This document shows positions 34,349-44,230 of a DNA stretch of 64,000 nt, in pieces; the stretch's first letter is position 1, and every line of letters starts with the position of its first letter. The notes below the pieces were generated by a model. That model was given only the letters and a program-made list of their open reading frames with translations, was not told the origin of the DNA and did no database searches. This DNA comes from Dama dama (lineage: Eukaryota; Chordata; Mammalia; Artiodactyla; Cervidae). The position numbers and the translations under genes are program-made. Where the stretch lies: positions 14,712,001-14,776,000 of the forward strand of contig NC_083681.1 in the NCBI RefSeq assembly GCF_033118175.1, written 5' to 3'.

Positions 34349-34451
34349 TTTTTTTTTTTCTAAAGTAATTTTTAAATTTATTTTTAATTGGAGGATAATT
34401 GCTTTAGAGTATTTTGTTTATTTCTGCCACACACCAGCATGAATTAGCCAT
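34349..34451 (-). mobile_element. Later L1 insertion: poly-A side and 3' UTR
   Basis: A T-run (antisense poly-A) at the left is followed by 'tttttaattggaggataattgc' and 'accagcatgaattagcca', the antisense artiodactyl L1 3' UTR. It continues at 35,788 after a BovB insertion. Confidence 0.88.
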
Positions 34452-35787
34452 TGTCATCAATCAGTCACTCAGTTGTGTCCGACTCTTTGTGACACCTTGG
34501 ACAGCAGCATGCCAGGTTCCCCTGTCTTTCTCCTATAGTTAACTCAAACTCATATCCATTGAGCCAGCAATGCCATTCAACCATCTCATCCTCTGTTACC
34601 CCCTTGTTTTCCTGCCCTCAATCTTTCCCAGAGTCAGGGTCTTTTCTGAGGAGTCAGTTCATCTCTTCAGTGGCCAATGTATAGGAGTTTCAGCTTCAGC
34701 ATCAGTCCTTCTAATGAATATTCAGGGCTGATATCCTTTAGGATTGACTGATTGGATCTCCTTGCTGTACAAGGGACTCTCAAGAGTCCTCTCCAGCACC
34801 ACAGTTGAAAAGCATCATTTTTTTTTTTTCATGATCAGCCATTTTTATTGTCCAACTCTCATGTCCGTGCGTGACTACAGGGAAAAAACACAGCTTTGAC
34901 TATATGGACCTTTGTTGGCAAAGTAATATCTCTGCTTTTTAATATGCTGTCAGGTTTGTAATAGATTTTCTTCCAAGCAGCAAGCATCTTTTAATTTCAT
35001 GTATGCAGTCACCATCCACAGTGATTTTGGAGCCCAAGAAAATAAAGTCTGTCACAGTTTCCATTGTTTCCCCATCTATTTGCCATGAAATGATGGGACC
35101 AGATGCCATGATCTTCATTTTTTTAATGTTGAGTTTTAAGCCAGCTTTTTCATCTCCTCTTGCACCTTCATCAAGGGGCTCTTGAGTTCCTCTTCACTTT
35201 CTTCACACCATATGCAGATGGTGTCATCTGCGTATATGAGGTTATTGATATTTCTCCCTGCAATCTTAATTCCAGCTTGGGCTTCACCCAGCCTGGAATT
35301 TCACATGATGTACTCTGCATATAAGTTAAATAAGCAGGTTGATAATATACAGTACTCTTTTCCCAATTTGGAACCAGTCCATTGTTCCATGTCCAGTTCT
35401 AAATGTTTCTTCCTGACCTGCATACAGGCTTCTCTGGAGGCAGGTAAGGTGGTCTGGTATTCCCTCCTCTTTCATATTTTTCCAGTTTGTTGTTATCTAC
35501 ACAGTCAAAGGCTTTAGTCTAGTCAATGAAACAGAGGTAGATTTTTTTTCTGGAATTCTCTAGCTTTTTCTATGATCCATCAGATGTCGACAATTTGATC
35601 TCTGTTTCCTCTGCCTTTTCTAAATCCAGCTTGTACATCTGGCAGTTCTTGGTTCACATACTGTTGAAGCCTCGCTTGGAAGATTTTAAGTATTATTTTG
35701 CTGTCCCGTGAAATGAATGGATGGTAGTTTGAGCATTCTTTGGCATTGCCCTTCTTTGGGATTGGAATGAAAACTGACCTTTTCACA
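34452..35787 (-). mobile_element. BovB LINE inserted in the later L1
   Basis: Antisense BovB from its 3' terminus ('aatcagtcactcagttgtg') to 'aaaactgaccttttca'. YADD is intact on the minus strand (35,223-35,234) with frameshifts around it. Flanks AATTAGCCAT (34,442-34,451) and AATCAGCCAT (35,788-35,797) are a 10-bp target-site duplication with one mismatch, derived from the L1 3' UTR. Confidence 0.94.
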
Positions 35788-36018
35788 AATCAGCCATAGG
35801 TATACATATCCGCCCTCTATATTGAACCTCCCTCCCATCTCCCATCCTACCCCATCCCTCTGGGTTGTTACTGAGCACCAGTTTGAAATCCTTGAGTTAT
35901 ACAGCAAATAATTCCCACTATCTATTTTGCATATGGTAATATATATGTTTCCATATTACTCTCTTAATTCATCCCACCTCCTCCTTCCCCCACTGTGTCC
36001 ACAAGTCTGTTCTGTATG
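35788..36018 (-). mobile_element. Later L1 insertion: 3' UTR continuation
   Basis: 'cagccataggtatacatatc', 'ttcccactatctattttgc' and 'ccactgtgtccacaagtctg' are the next bases of the artiodactyl L1 3' UTR, antisense. It ends abruptly at a junction with sense L1. Confidence 0.9.
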
Positions 36019-36141
36019 TCACCTCACATGGGTCAGAATGGCCATCATCAAAAAAAATCTACAAACAATAAATGCTGGCGTGGGTGTGGAGAAAACGGAA
36101 CCCTCTTACACTGTTTGTGGGAATGTACATTGAAACATCCT
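36019..36141 (+). mobile_element. Later L1 insertion: inverted ORF2 end segment
   Basis: 'gtcagaatggccatcatc', 'aataaatgctggcgtggg' and 'gtttgtgggaatgtacattg' are sense L1 ORF2 terminal sequence, opposite in orientation to the adjoining 3' UTR. The arrangement (antisense 3' part, then sense 5' part, then right target-site duplication) is that of a twin-primed 5' inversion with loss of the ORF2/3' UTR sequence between the two priming points. Confidence 0.88.
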
Positions 36142-36153
36142 GTTAACATTCTT

Positions 36154-37640
36154 GTTACTAGTGCTTTGCACTCTTTTTCTAATAAACTGCACTTTTTATC
36201 TAATAAACTATCTCACTAGTTGTCTTTTTTTTGTTTGTTTTGTTTTCTTTCAATCCTCTCAACTTAAACAAATTCCTCTGTCATTTTGCATAACCTTTCT
36301 GGTCTCTGAGAAATTAGCTGAAATAGTTATTTATTGTGGTCTTGAAGTGATGTCCTTTTGCGGGAATATTCCTATACAGTCTACATGTTCTTAGTGACTT
36401 TGGTGATAGAGTTGGATCTGATGTGAACACAATTCATATCCTTCCTCAGGGTGCACTGGCAGTTATCACCTTGGTAGGTGGTGGGGCTGGAGAAGGAGGG
36501 GGCTGGGGCCAAAGTTAGCTGTCGTGGCCACTACGATTTATCAGGGCCTGGGTCGGGTCCCAAATGGCTAGAACAGAACTTCTGAAGGTTCGGTCCAAGC
36601 TGACTCCCTTTAAGTGTGGATTCTTCTCCCTCACAGTACTGGCAGCTTTACTCCAGGGGGAGAAATGCTCAAGCAAGAGGGGCTGTTTTGAGCGCTCGGC
36701 TTGGGTGGGGTACAAGTTGGGGTGTCTGACTGGGGTCATAGACCTGAACTGCTTCTGGTGCACTGCCTGTATAAGTGCAATTATTGGCTATACCTGCCCT
36801 GCTTAGATGCCACTTAGAGTCTAAACTTCTGCTTTTCCCTTGCATCTGAGCTCTCCTCTTGATTTCTGATGTCCTCACTCTTATGTAGAGCTTTGCTTCA
36901 GGGCAGGTGGGGCCAGTGTGGGTCCTTGGCATGGATCAGGGACCTGGCTATGGTGTTTCAAGTGCAATCCATTATTGGGACTGCTTCTGATGCACTGCTT
37001 GTGCAAGTACCAGTAAAGAGTGCTCCCTTATTCAGACACAGTTTCATGCCTAAGCCACTTTTGTATCTCACAGTCAGTTTTTCTCACCCCAGTGTGAAGT
37101 TGTGTCATGAAGCAATCAAGCCAGAGTAGTGGTTCATCTAAGGCTAGGTGTGTTCCATGCTGGTTGCAGGAAACTGGCCAGCCATCTATGCATTTCTAAT
37201 ACTCCATCTTTGCCCTGTTTTGAGAGTAAGGGTGTGTGAGTTCCTTGCAAGCAGAGTCCAGGATTCCCACAGTTCCCCTATTTGTCTCATTGGCCTTCCA
37301 ACCAGCCAAGGGGCAAGACTTTCCAATGTTGGACCCACAGGCTAGGGTACTCAATATGTGGCTCAAACTACTCAGTTCCCAGGGAGGGTCTCCACTTTTG
37401 TCTTCTGTTGAGTCCCCTCCCTGGGGCACAGGTAATGGCTTTTCTCCCCTTCCTACCCAATTCTATGTGTGTCTTTTTATAAACTTGGTTCTATAGCAGA
37501 CTTCTGCCATCTCCAGTTGGTTTGCAGTGAGAATTGTTCCACATGTAGATGTATTTTAAATGTATTTGTGGCAGGAGGTGAGCCCTATGTTCTCTTACCC
37601 CAGCATCTTCATCTCCTTCCTCTCACTCAACATTTTATAC
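36154..37640 (-). mobile_element. L1 LINE, 5' side and 5' UTR of the older element
   Basis: The older L1 resumes after the right target-site duplication. From about 36,330 it matches the antisense artiodactyl L1 5' UTR ('cttgaagtgatgtccttttg', 'actggcagctttactccagg', 'gcttctggtgcactgcc', 'gttccttgcaagcagagtcc', 'gtgagaattgttccacatg'), ending near 'catcttcatctccttcc'. This GC-richer part holds many 60-90-codon frames on both strands, none with known motifs. It would contain the ancestral L1 promoter, now decayed. Confidence 0.8.
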
Positions 37641-37841
37641 AAAACCTTTGCTAGTCCAGAAAGACAGTAAATATTTTAATACTATAAGATTATATGTATA
37701 TCTTATATTAAACACAGAAATAGATTTGAGCATATATATAAATGTAGATATATACACATAGAGAGAGAAACAAAATCTACCATCTCATTATCATAATTAA
37801 CAAAAGAGAATAAAAAGAGTTTAGCAAGGTGGCTATATCCA

Positions 37842-37922
37842 GTGAATCTTCCCAACCCAGGAATCGAACTGGAGTCTCCTGCACTGCAGGCAGATTCTTT
37901 ACCAGCTGAGCTACCAGAAAAA
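37842..37922 (-). mobile_element. SINE tRNA-head fragment
   Basis: Only the tRNA-Glu-like head is present, antisense: 'aatcttcccaacccaggaatcg', 'gcactgcaggcagattc', 'taccagctgagctacc'. The body is absent. Confidence 0.85.
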
Positions 37923-38057
37923 ACCAGATAATAGAGGAATATACCAAAAAATTAATGCATTTTCATACAGAGGCAACAAACATTAAAATAGTATAATCTA
38001 AAAAATTATATATATATATATATTATATACATTTCAAATATTTGTGTATATGTATGT

Positions 38058-38182
38058 GTGCATGCTAAGTCACTTCATTCATGTCCAACTCTTGAAACCC
38101 TATGGACACCCACCAGGCTCTTTTGTCCTTGGGACTCTCCAGGCAAGAATCCTGGATTGGGTCACAGTGCCCTTCTCCAGGT
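38058..38182 (-). mobile_element. SINE body fragment (Bov-tA/Bov-A)
   Basis: Antisense body: 'gcatgctaagtcacttcattc', 'ccaggctcttttgtccttgg', 'aggcaagaatcctgg', 'gcccttctccagg'. The tRNA head is missing; the lone head at 37,842-37,922 may or may not be its partner. Confidence 0.82.
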
Positions 38183-38283
38183 GTATATGTATATATGATA
38201 TTTATTAATGAATGTAGAAAAGGTTGAAAAAAGCTTTGTTATGAAAATAACTTTTATGAACTTTTGTGAAAGACATTAAGTTG

Positions 38284-38336
38284 GTCTGTCCATCTTGGGT
38301 GGCCATACACAGAATGGCTTATTATTTCATTGAGCA
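38284..38336 (-). mobile_element. BovB 5'-region scrap
   Basis: 'ccatcttgggtggccatacac...tttcattgag' matches the antisense BovB 5' region also seen at 23,585-23,625. It lies directly beside a plus-strand BovB, so it may be an inverted 5' piece of that element. Confidence 0.6.
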
Positions 38337-38339
38337 TCT

Positions 38340-39460
38340 CATTATTTCAAAACATCTACTTCTGCTTTATTGACTGTGCCAAAGACTTTGGCTGTGTGGA
38401 ACACAACAAACTGTGGAAAATTCTTCAAGATATGGGAATACCAGACCACTTGATCTGCCTCTTGAGAAATCTGTATGCAGGTCAAGAAAAAACAGTTAGA
38501 ACTGGACATGGAACAAGTGACTGGTTCCAAATCGGAAAAGGAGTATGTCAAATCTGTATATTGTCACCCTGCTTATTTACCTTATATGCAGAGTACATCA
38601 TGAGAAATGCTTGGCTGCATGAAGCACAAGCTGGAATCAAGATTGCCAGGAGAAATATCAATAACCTCAGATATGCAGATGACACCACCCTTATGGAAGA
38701 AAGTGAAGAAGAACTAAAGAACCTCTTGGTGGAAGTGAAAGAGGAGAGTGAAAAAGCTGGCTTAAAACTCAACATTCAGAAAACTAATATCATGGCTTCT
38801 GGTATCAGTCTACGCCATCACTTCATGGCATAGACTGGGAAACAATGGGAACAGTGAGAGACTTTATTTTTGGCTCCAAAATCATTGCAGATGATGACTG
38901 CAGCCATGAAATTAAAAGACGCTTGATCCTTGGAAGAAAAGTTACGACCAACATAGACAGCATATTAAAAAGCAGAGACATTACTTTTACAACAAAGGTC
39001 CATCTAGTCAAAGCTATGGTTTTTCCAGTAGTCATGTATGGATGTGAGAGTTACACTATAAAGAAAGTTGAGTGCTGAAGAATTTATGTTTTTGAACTCT
39101 TGAGAGCCCCTTGACTCTTGAGAAGTCTTGAGAGTCCCTTGGACTGCAAGGAGATCCAATCAGTCCATCCTAAAAGAAATTAGTCCTAAATGTTCATTGA
39201 AAGGACTGATGCTGAAGCTGAAACTCCAATAATTTCACCACCTGATGCAAAGAACTGACTTATTGGAAAAGATCTTGATGATGGGAAAGGTTGAAGTCAG
39301 GAGGAGAATGGGATGTCAGAGGATGAGATGGTTGGATGGTATCACCAACTCAATGGACATGAGTTTGAGTAAGCTCCAGGAGTTGGTGATAGACGGTAAA
39401 GCCTGGAGTGCTGTAGTCCATGAGGTCACAAAGAGTGGGACTCTACTGAGTGACTGAACT
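38340..39460 (+). mobile_element. BovB LINE, RT to 3' end
   Basis: Sense BovB starting at RT motif A. A 167-codon frame (38,330-38,833) carries motif A (FIDCAKDFG, changed from FIDYAKAFD), motif B (CILSPCLF) and an intact YADD (38,672-38,683). It breaks afterwards; the LWCWRR segment at 39,085-39,125 shows a local rearrangement. It ends at 'gagtgactgaactgaa'. Confidence 0.94.
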
Positions 39461-39513
39461 GAAATTGACCTGATTAGAGAACCTTACTCTCATCATTAAA
39501 AATAAGTCACAGC

Positions 39514-39757
39514 ATTGCTGCTGCTGCTGCTGCTAAGTTGCTTCAGTTGTGTCCGACTCTGTGCAACCCCAGAGATGGCAGCCCTCCAGGCTCTTCCCTG
39601 GGATTCTCCAGGCAAGAACAGTGGAGTGGGTTGTCATTTCCTTCTCCAATGTATGCATGCATGCTAAGTCGCTTCAGCCCTGTCCAACTCTCTGCGACCC
39701 CATGGACTGCAGCCCAGCAGGCTCCTCTGGTCACGGGATTCTCTAGGCAAAAATTCT
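39514..39757 (-). mobile_element. Bov-A2 SINE (two-unit)
   Basis: Starts with (GCT)n at 39,518-39,533, the antisense of the terminal (AGC)n. Two Bov-A units follow ('aagttgcttcagttgtgtcc...' and 'ctaagtcgcttcagccctgtcc...'), the second cut short at 'gggattctctaggcaa'. The linker is a 'gcatgcatgc' run instead of the usual one. Confidence 0.9.
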
Positions 39758-40359
39758 TAATTATTGCCAAATTTTCCTATAGAGGTTTTTTTTTTTTACT
39801 TTATTTGCAAAAATTTTTAAAATTTTCTTTGTAAAAATTGAGAGAAGTTGATTTAAGCTTTATACAGACAGGGAAAGTCAGGAATATTTCAAAGAATAAT
39901 AATCACAAGGAACTTCTATAATCCTTCAAAATTTTTCATTTACCTATAGAAATTAGGTTAGAGGCAAAGAAAAACAGCAACAAGCAATCAAACATAAAAG
40001 TAAGAGAAAGAGAGACAGAGATGACACAGATACAGAATCAAGCATATATGGCAACTTGATACCTGAAAAGGAGGCATTGGAGATCTGTGGGAAAAAACAT
40101 TATTTATAGATAGTATTAGGACAATGTTTTCATATAGGAAAATCATTGTTTCCTTAATGGACACTTCATAAAATTAATTTCATGATTAGTTCTTCTGAAA
40201 TTTATGTATACATAAAAACACAATACAAAAAAATTTTGAATAGAGAGTAGGGAAACACCTGTATGGCTTAATTGATTGAATAATGCCTTTTAAAATGCAC
40301 AGAAATTACAAACCAAAATGGAAATATATAAGTTCAACCATATTAAGAAATTTAAGTCT
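39758..40359. other. AT-rich intergenic DNA
   Basis: No recognised repeat or gene. A purine-rich run 'agagaaagagagacagag' lies at 40,000-40,020. Confidence 0.45.
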
Positions 40360-40859
40360 CTTCAAAGGACAACTTAAAAATTGAGTCAGTCCATAAACTA
40401 TAGAAGGTATTTGCATTGATAATTAGCATTAAGCATTTAAGCTATATAAAATTTTGAGTATTAATTTAAAAGAAAATTAGTTAAGAAAAATAATGTTTGT
40501 TTCATAGAATAATAAATATGAATAGCAAATAACACTTTTAAAATATATTCAATTTTATATAGTTAGGAAAATTAGAAAATAAAACCGACATGAGATATTT
40601 TACAACTTCTAAATTGGCAAAAACGTAAAAGTCTGACAAAACAAATATCTCAAGCATATGGAGCAATGGAATTTCATCCACTTGTGGTGGAAATGTAATT
40701 GGCAAAAAGTAGTTTTGCAAACAATTTGGCATTTGCAAATGAATGTACTATAGCTAAAGGCATCTCCATGAATGAGTTTCCAAAAGGTAATTTTGAGTGA
40801 AAAAACAATCACAGAGGCATTCATACGGAAGTAATAGATAACTTTATATGCCATCCATT
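40360..40859 (+). mobile_element. Old L1 3' region remnant
   Basis: 'gacatgagatattttacaacttc', 'aattggcaaaaacgtaaaag' and 'ggtggaaatgtaattggc' follow the order of an ancient L1 ORF2 end. Highly decayed; ends at a BovB fragment. Confidence 0.5.
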
Positions 40860-40985
40860 AGGGATGGACTGGAGTTTGAGCAAACGCCAGGAGTTGGTGA
40901 TGGACAAGGTGGCCTGGCATGCTGCAGTCCATGGAGTCGCAAAGAGCCAGACACAGACACAACAGAGTGACTCTACTGAAATGAA
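40860..40985 (+). mobile_element. BovB 3' terminal fragment
   Basis: 'ggagttggtgatggacaagg', 'catgctgcagtccatgg' and 'cagagtgactctactgaa' are the last ~125 bases of sense BovB. Confidence 0.88.
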
Positions 40986-41165
40986 CATATAACTAAAAGT
41001 ATATCACTCTTTTCTTAAAGTAGGTATGAATATTCAATGACATGATATATGCAAAATATGTAGAATATACACAAATACCTGCCACTTAGGATGTATTTTA
41101 TATATGTTACTTATTATTGCTGCTGTTATTCCTGCTAGTCCTACCATTCAAGAAGTTAATTGTTT

Positions 41166-42504
41166 TTCAGTTGCCCAATCATGTCCAACTCTTTGCAACC
41201 CCATGGACTGCATCACACCAGGCCACTTTGTCCCTCACCATCTCCTGGAGTTTGCCCAAGTTTATATCCATTGCATCAGTGATGCCATCCAGCCATCTCC
41301 TCCTCTGATGCCCTCTTCTCCTTCTGCCCTCAATCTTCCCCAGCATCAGGGACTTTTCCAGTGAGTTAGCTGTTTGCATCAGGTGACCAAAATACTGGAG
41401 CTTCAGCTTCAGCATCAGTCCTTCCAGTAAGTGTGCAGGGTTGATTTCCTTTAAGAATGACTGGTTTGATCTCCTCTCTGTCCAAGAGACTCTCAGGAGT
41501 CTTCTCAAGCACCACATTTTGAAGGCATCAGTTTTCTGGTGCTTTGCCTTCTTTACAGTTCTGCTCTCACCACCATATGTGACCACTGGGAAGACCATAG
41601 CCTTGACTATATAGACCTTTATTGGCGGAGTAATGTCTCTGGTTTTCAACACACTGTCTAGGTTTGTCACAGATTTCCTGCCAAGAAGCAATCATCTTCT
41701 GATTTCATGGCTTCAGTCACCACATGCAGTGATTTTAGAGCCTGAGAAAAGGAAATCTGTCACTATTTCCATGTTTTCCCCTTCTATTTACCATGAAATA
41801 ATAGGGCTGGATGCCATGAAATTTGATTTTTAATATTTAGTTTTAAGCTGTCTTTTCATTCTCCTCTTTCACCCCCATCAAGAGGTTTCTTAGTTCCTGT
41901 TTGCTTTCTGCCATTAGAGTGGTATCATCCACATATTTGAGGTTGTTGATGTTTCTCCTGCCTATCTTGATTCTATCTTGTAATTCATCCAGCTGGCATT
42001 TCTCATGACATGCTCAGCATATAAGATAAACAAACAGGACAACAGAGAGCCCTGTTGTACTCATTTTTCAATCTTGAACCAATCTGTTGTCCCATACAGG
42101 GTTCAGGTTTTTTGACCTACCTACCTACAGGTTTCTCAGGAGACATGTAAGATGGTCTGGTATTCCCATCTCTTTAAGAGCTTTCCACAGTTTGTTATCA
42201 TCCACACAGTCAAGGCTTTAGTGTGGTCGATCAAACAGAGATAGATGTTTTTCTGGAATTCCCTTGCTTTCTCTATGATCCAACAAATGCTGGCAATTTG
42301 ATCTCTGTCTGTCTGCCTTTTCTAAGCACAGCTTGGGCATCTGGAAGTTCTTAATTCTCATAATGCTGAAGACTAACATGTAAGATTTTAAGCATGACCT
42401 TACTAGCATGGAAGATGAGTGCAATTATCCGATGGTTTGAACATTCTTTAGTACTTCCCTTCTTGGGAATTGGGATGAGGATTGACTTTTTCCAGTCCTG
42501 TGGA
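41166..42504 (-). mobile_element. BovB LINE, older divergent copy
   Basis: Antisense BovB from the 3' end ('cagttgcccaatcatgtcc') to the block before RT motif A ('gactttttccagtcctgtgg'). A 170-codon minus-strand frame (41,179-41,691) preserves the C-terminus. The RT box reads YVDD (41,924-41,935). Divergence is higher than in the other copies, suggesting an earlier insertion. Confidence 0.92.
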
Positions 42505-43439
42505 AAGAAGCTAATTAATGCAACTCAAACATTTTATTAATTCAGGGCAAATAAAACCACAGAATAATCAACTCAAATATTTCTTGACATTATGTATGCT
42601 TTTAAACAGTTTTTACTGATTTAAACACTTTAAACTTTTGGACACAAATATGAATTCACAAAATGACATGCATTTTTCTACATATGAGGAGCTTGACCTA
42701 TGTGTTACATTTATCCAACTTCTCTATGAATGCTAAGTTCCAGTTGAAATTGTGGGGCAAGGAAACATTAAAACCATATCTTTATAACCTATATATACCT
42801 ATCACAGCCCATTAAATGATTATTATGATTACTTCCAAGTCAAATAAACAGAAAATAAGACATAGAAAAAATACTCTTAGTTCTTGAACATGCCTCACAG
42901 TATCATTATTAATTAACAAATTTAAAAGCAACCTCAAAATGCAGATCAGCTAAACAAATATGTTTCTTTTATTCTTCCTCCAAATTATATCTTAGTGAAA
43001 TATATATTTTTATTTTCTATTCAGTTAAATAATTACTACAAGGAAAAATATCTTCATCTTCACCATCCCTACATTACTGAATATATTGTTCAGTCATAAA
43101 TGTTTAATATAAATATTTCTGCCAATTGGTTGCTCGTAAGCAAGACTTGGGAGATTGAAATGAATAGAGGCTTTTTTTTTAATGCCTTTTATTATACTCT
43201 GCTGACAGACAAGATTGAGGAGATGCCTCTGCTAACTTTATGCGCTTCCAAAGACGGTCACAGTAGCAATGGCAAGTTGAGTCATTGTTTCCCTGTCTGG
43301 TCACCAGCTTTGTGATATCAAAAAGAACTGGGTTTCAGTGGCAACCAGACTCCCCTTTCCAGTGGTCAGGAAGTTGCAATAATGGCTACCAGCCATTGCT
43401 ATCCTAACTTGGAATCTTAATTATAGAGCTTTTCATTTA
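42505..43439. other. Low-repeat intergenic DNA
   Basis: No gene or named repeat. 43,220-43,420 is GC-richer ('gatgcctctgctaac', 'ggtcaccagctttgtg', 'cagactcccctttccagtgg') and could be a very old element or a constrained non-coding segment; undecidable here. Confidence 0.4.
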
Positions 43440-43961
43440 GTATTTGTGTGTCAGCCTTCTGATTCTGTACCTTCCTGATTGGGATAAAAATATTAGCTTC
43501 TCTGATGTCTCAGTTCTGTGGTGTTCTGATGGTCATTCCTGAAGCTGTTGAGTGTATCAGTGATTTGTTCCTTTTATTTTTCACTTGTATTCCATTGTGT
43601 AAATGGACCATGGTATGTTTAAAGTTTTACTCATTGAAGAACTTCTGGGTTGCTTCTAGTTTGGGAGTATCACAGATAAGGCAATTATGAACATTCATGT
43701 GCAGGTGTTTGTATAAGCATAAATTTTCATTTATCTGAAATAAATTGCCTGAGAGTGCAATTATAGGATTATGTAGTAATTGCATGTTTAGTTTTATGAT
43801 AGAATGTTAATTCTACATCCCCATGCAATGTATGAGTGATCTAGTTTCTCTGCATTTTCACCAGTATATTTGATATTATCATTTTTTTTTTTAAATTTTA
43901 GCCACTCTGATAGTTAGGTTGTGACATCCCTCACTATGGTTTTAATTTTTATTTCCCTAAG
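43440..43961 (-). mobile_element. L1M LINE 3' end (antisense)
   Basis: 'tcacttgtattccattgtg', 'gcaattatgaacattcatgtgc' and 'gccactctgatagttagg' are the antisense L1M 3' end. It continues after the SINE at 44,231. Confidence 0.8.
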
Positions 43962-44170
43962 GGCTTCCCAGGTGGCGCAATGGTAAGGAATTTGCCTGCC
44001 AATGCAGGAGATGCAAAATCTGTGGGTTCAATCCCTGCATTGGGAAGATACCCTGGAGTAGGAAATAGCAACCCCCTCCAGTATTCTTGCCTGGAAAATT
44101 CCATGGACAGAAGAGCCTGGCAGTTGGGCTACAGCCCACAGGGTTGCAAAGAGTCAGACATGACTGAGCG
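43962..44170 (+). mobile_element. Bov-tA/CHR-2-type SINE
   Basis: Well preserved head ('gggcttcccaggtggcgcaa', 'caatgcaggagatgc') and body to 'gagtcagacatgactgagcg'. The tail is a (CG)n/(CA)n tract. An AAGGG word flanks both sides, a possible short target-site duplication. Confidence 0.93.
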
Positions 44171-44181
44171 CGCGCGCGCAT

Positions 44182-44225
<44 letters not shown>

Positions 44226-44230
44226 ACACA
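44168..44230. repeat. (CG)n(CA)n microsatellite at SINE tail
   Basis: GCGCGCGCGCATG is followed by about 23 CA units and TACACACACA. It starts from the SINE end, a common birthplace of microsatellites. Confidence 0.95.

Larger units (their letters stand above)
34337..36153. repeat. Target-site duplication pair bounding a later L1
   Basis: GTTAGCATTCTT at 34,337-34,348 and GTTAACATTCTT at 36,142-36,153 (11 of 12 identical) flank everything between. They show that the contents of 34,349-36,141 entered the older L1 ORF1 as one insertion. Confidence 0.85.

Noticed and set aside
36154..37640. GC-richer interval with many short frames as a CpG-island gene
   Set aside because: Colinear with the artiodactyl L1 5' UTR in antisense; frames are short, on both strands and motif-free.
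37842..38182. One SINE split into head and body by 135 bases
   Set aside because: Head and body are both antisense, but in an antisense SINE the body should lie left of the head; here the head is on the left, so a simple split does not fit.
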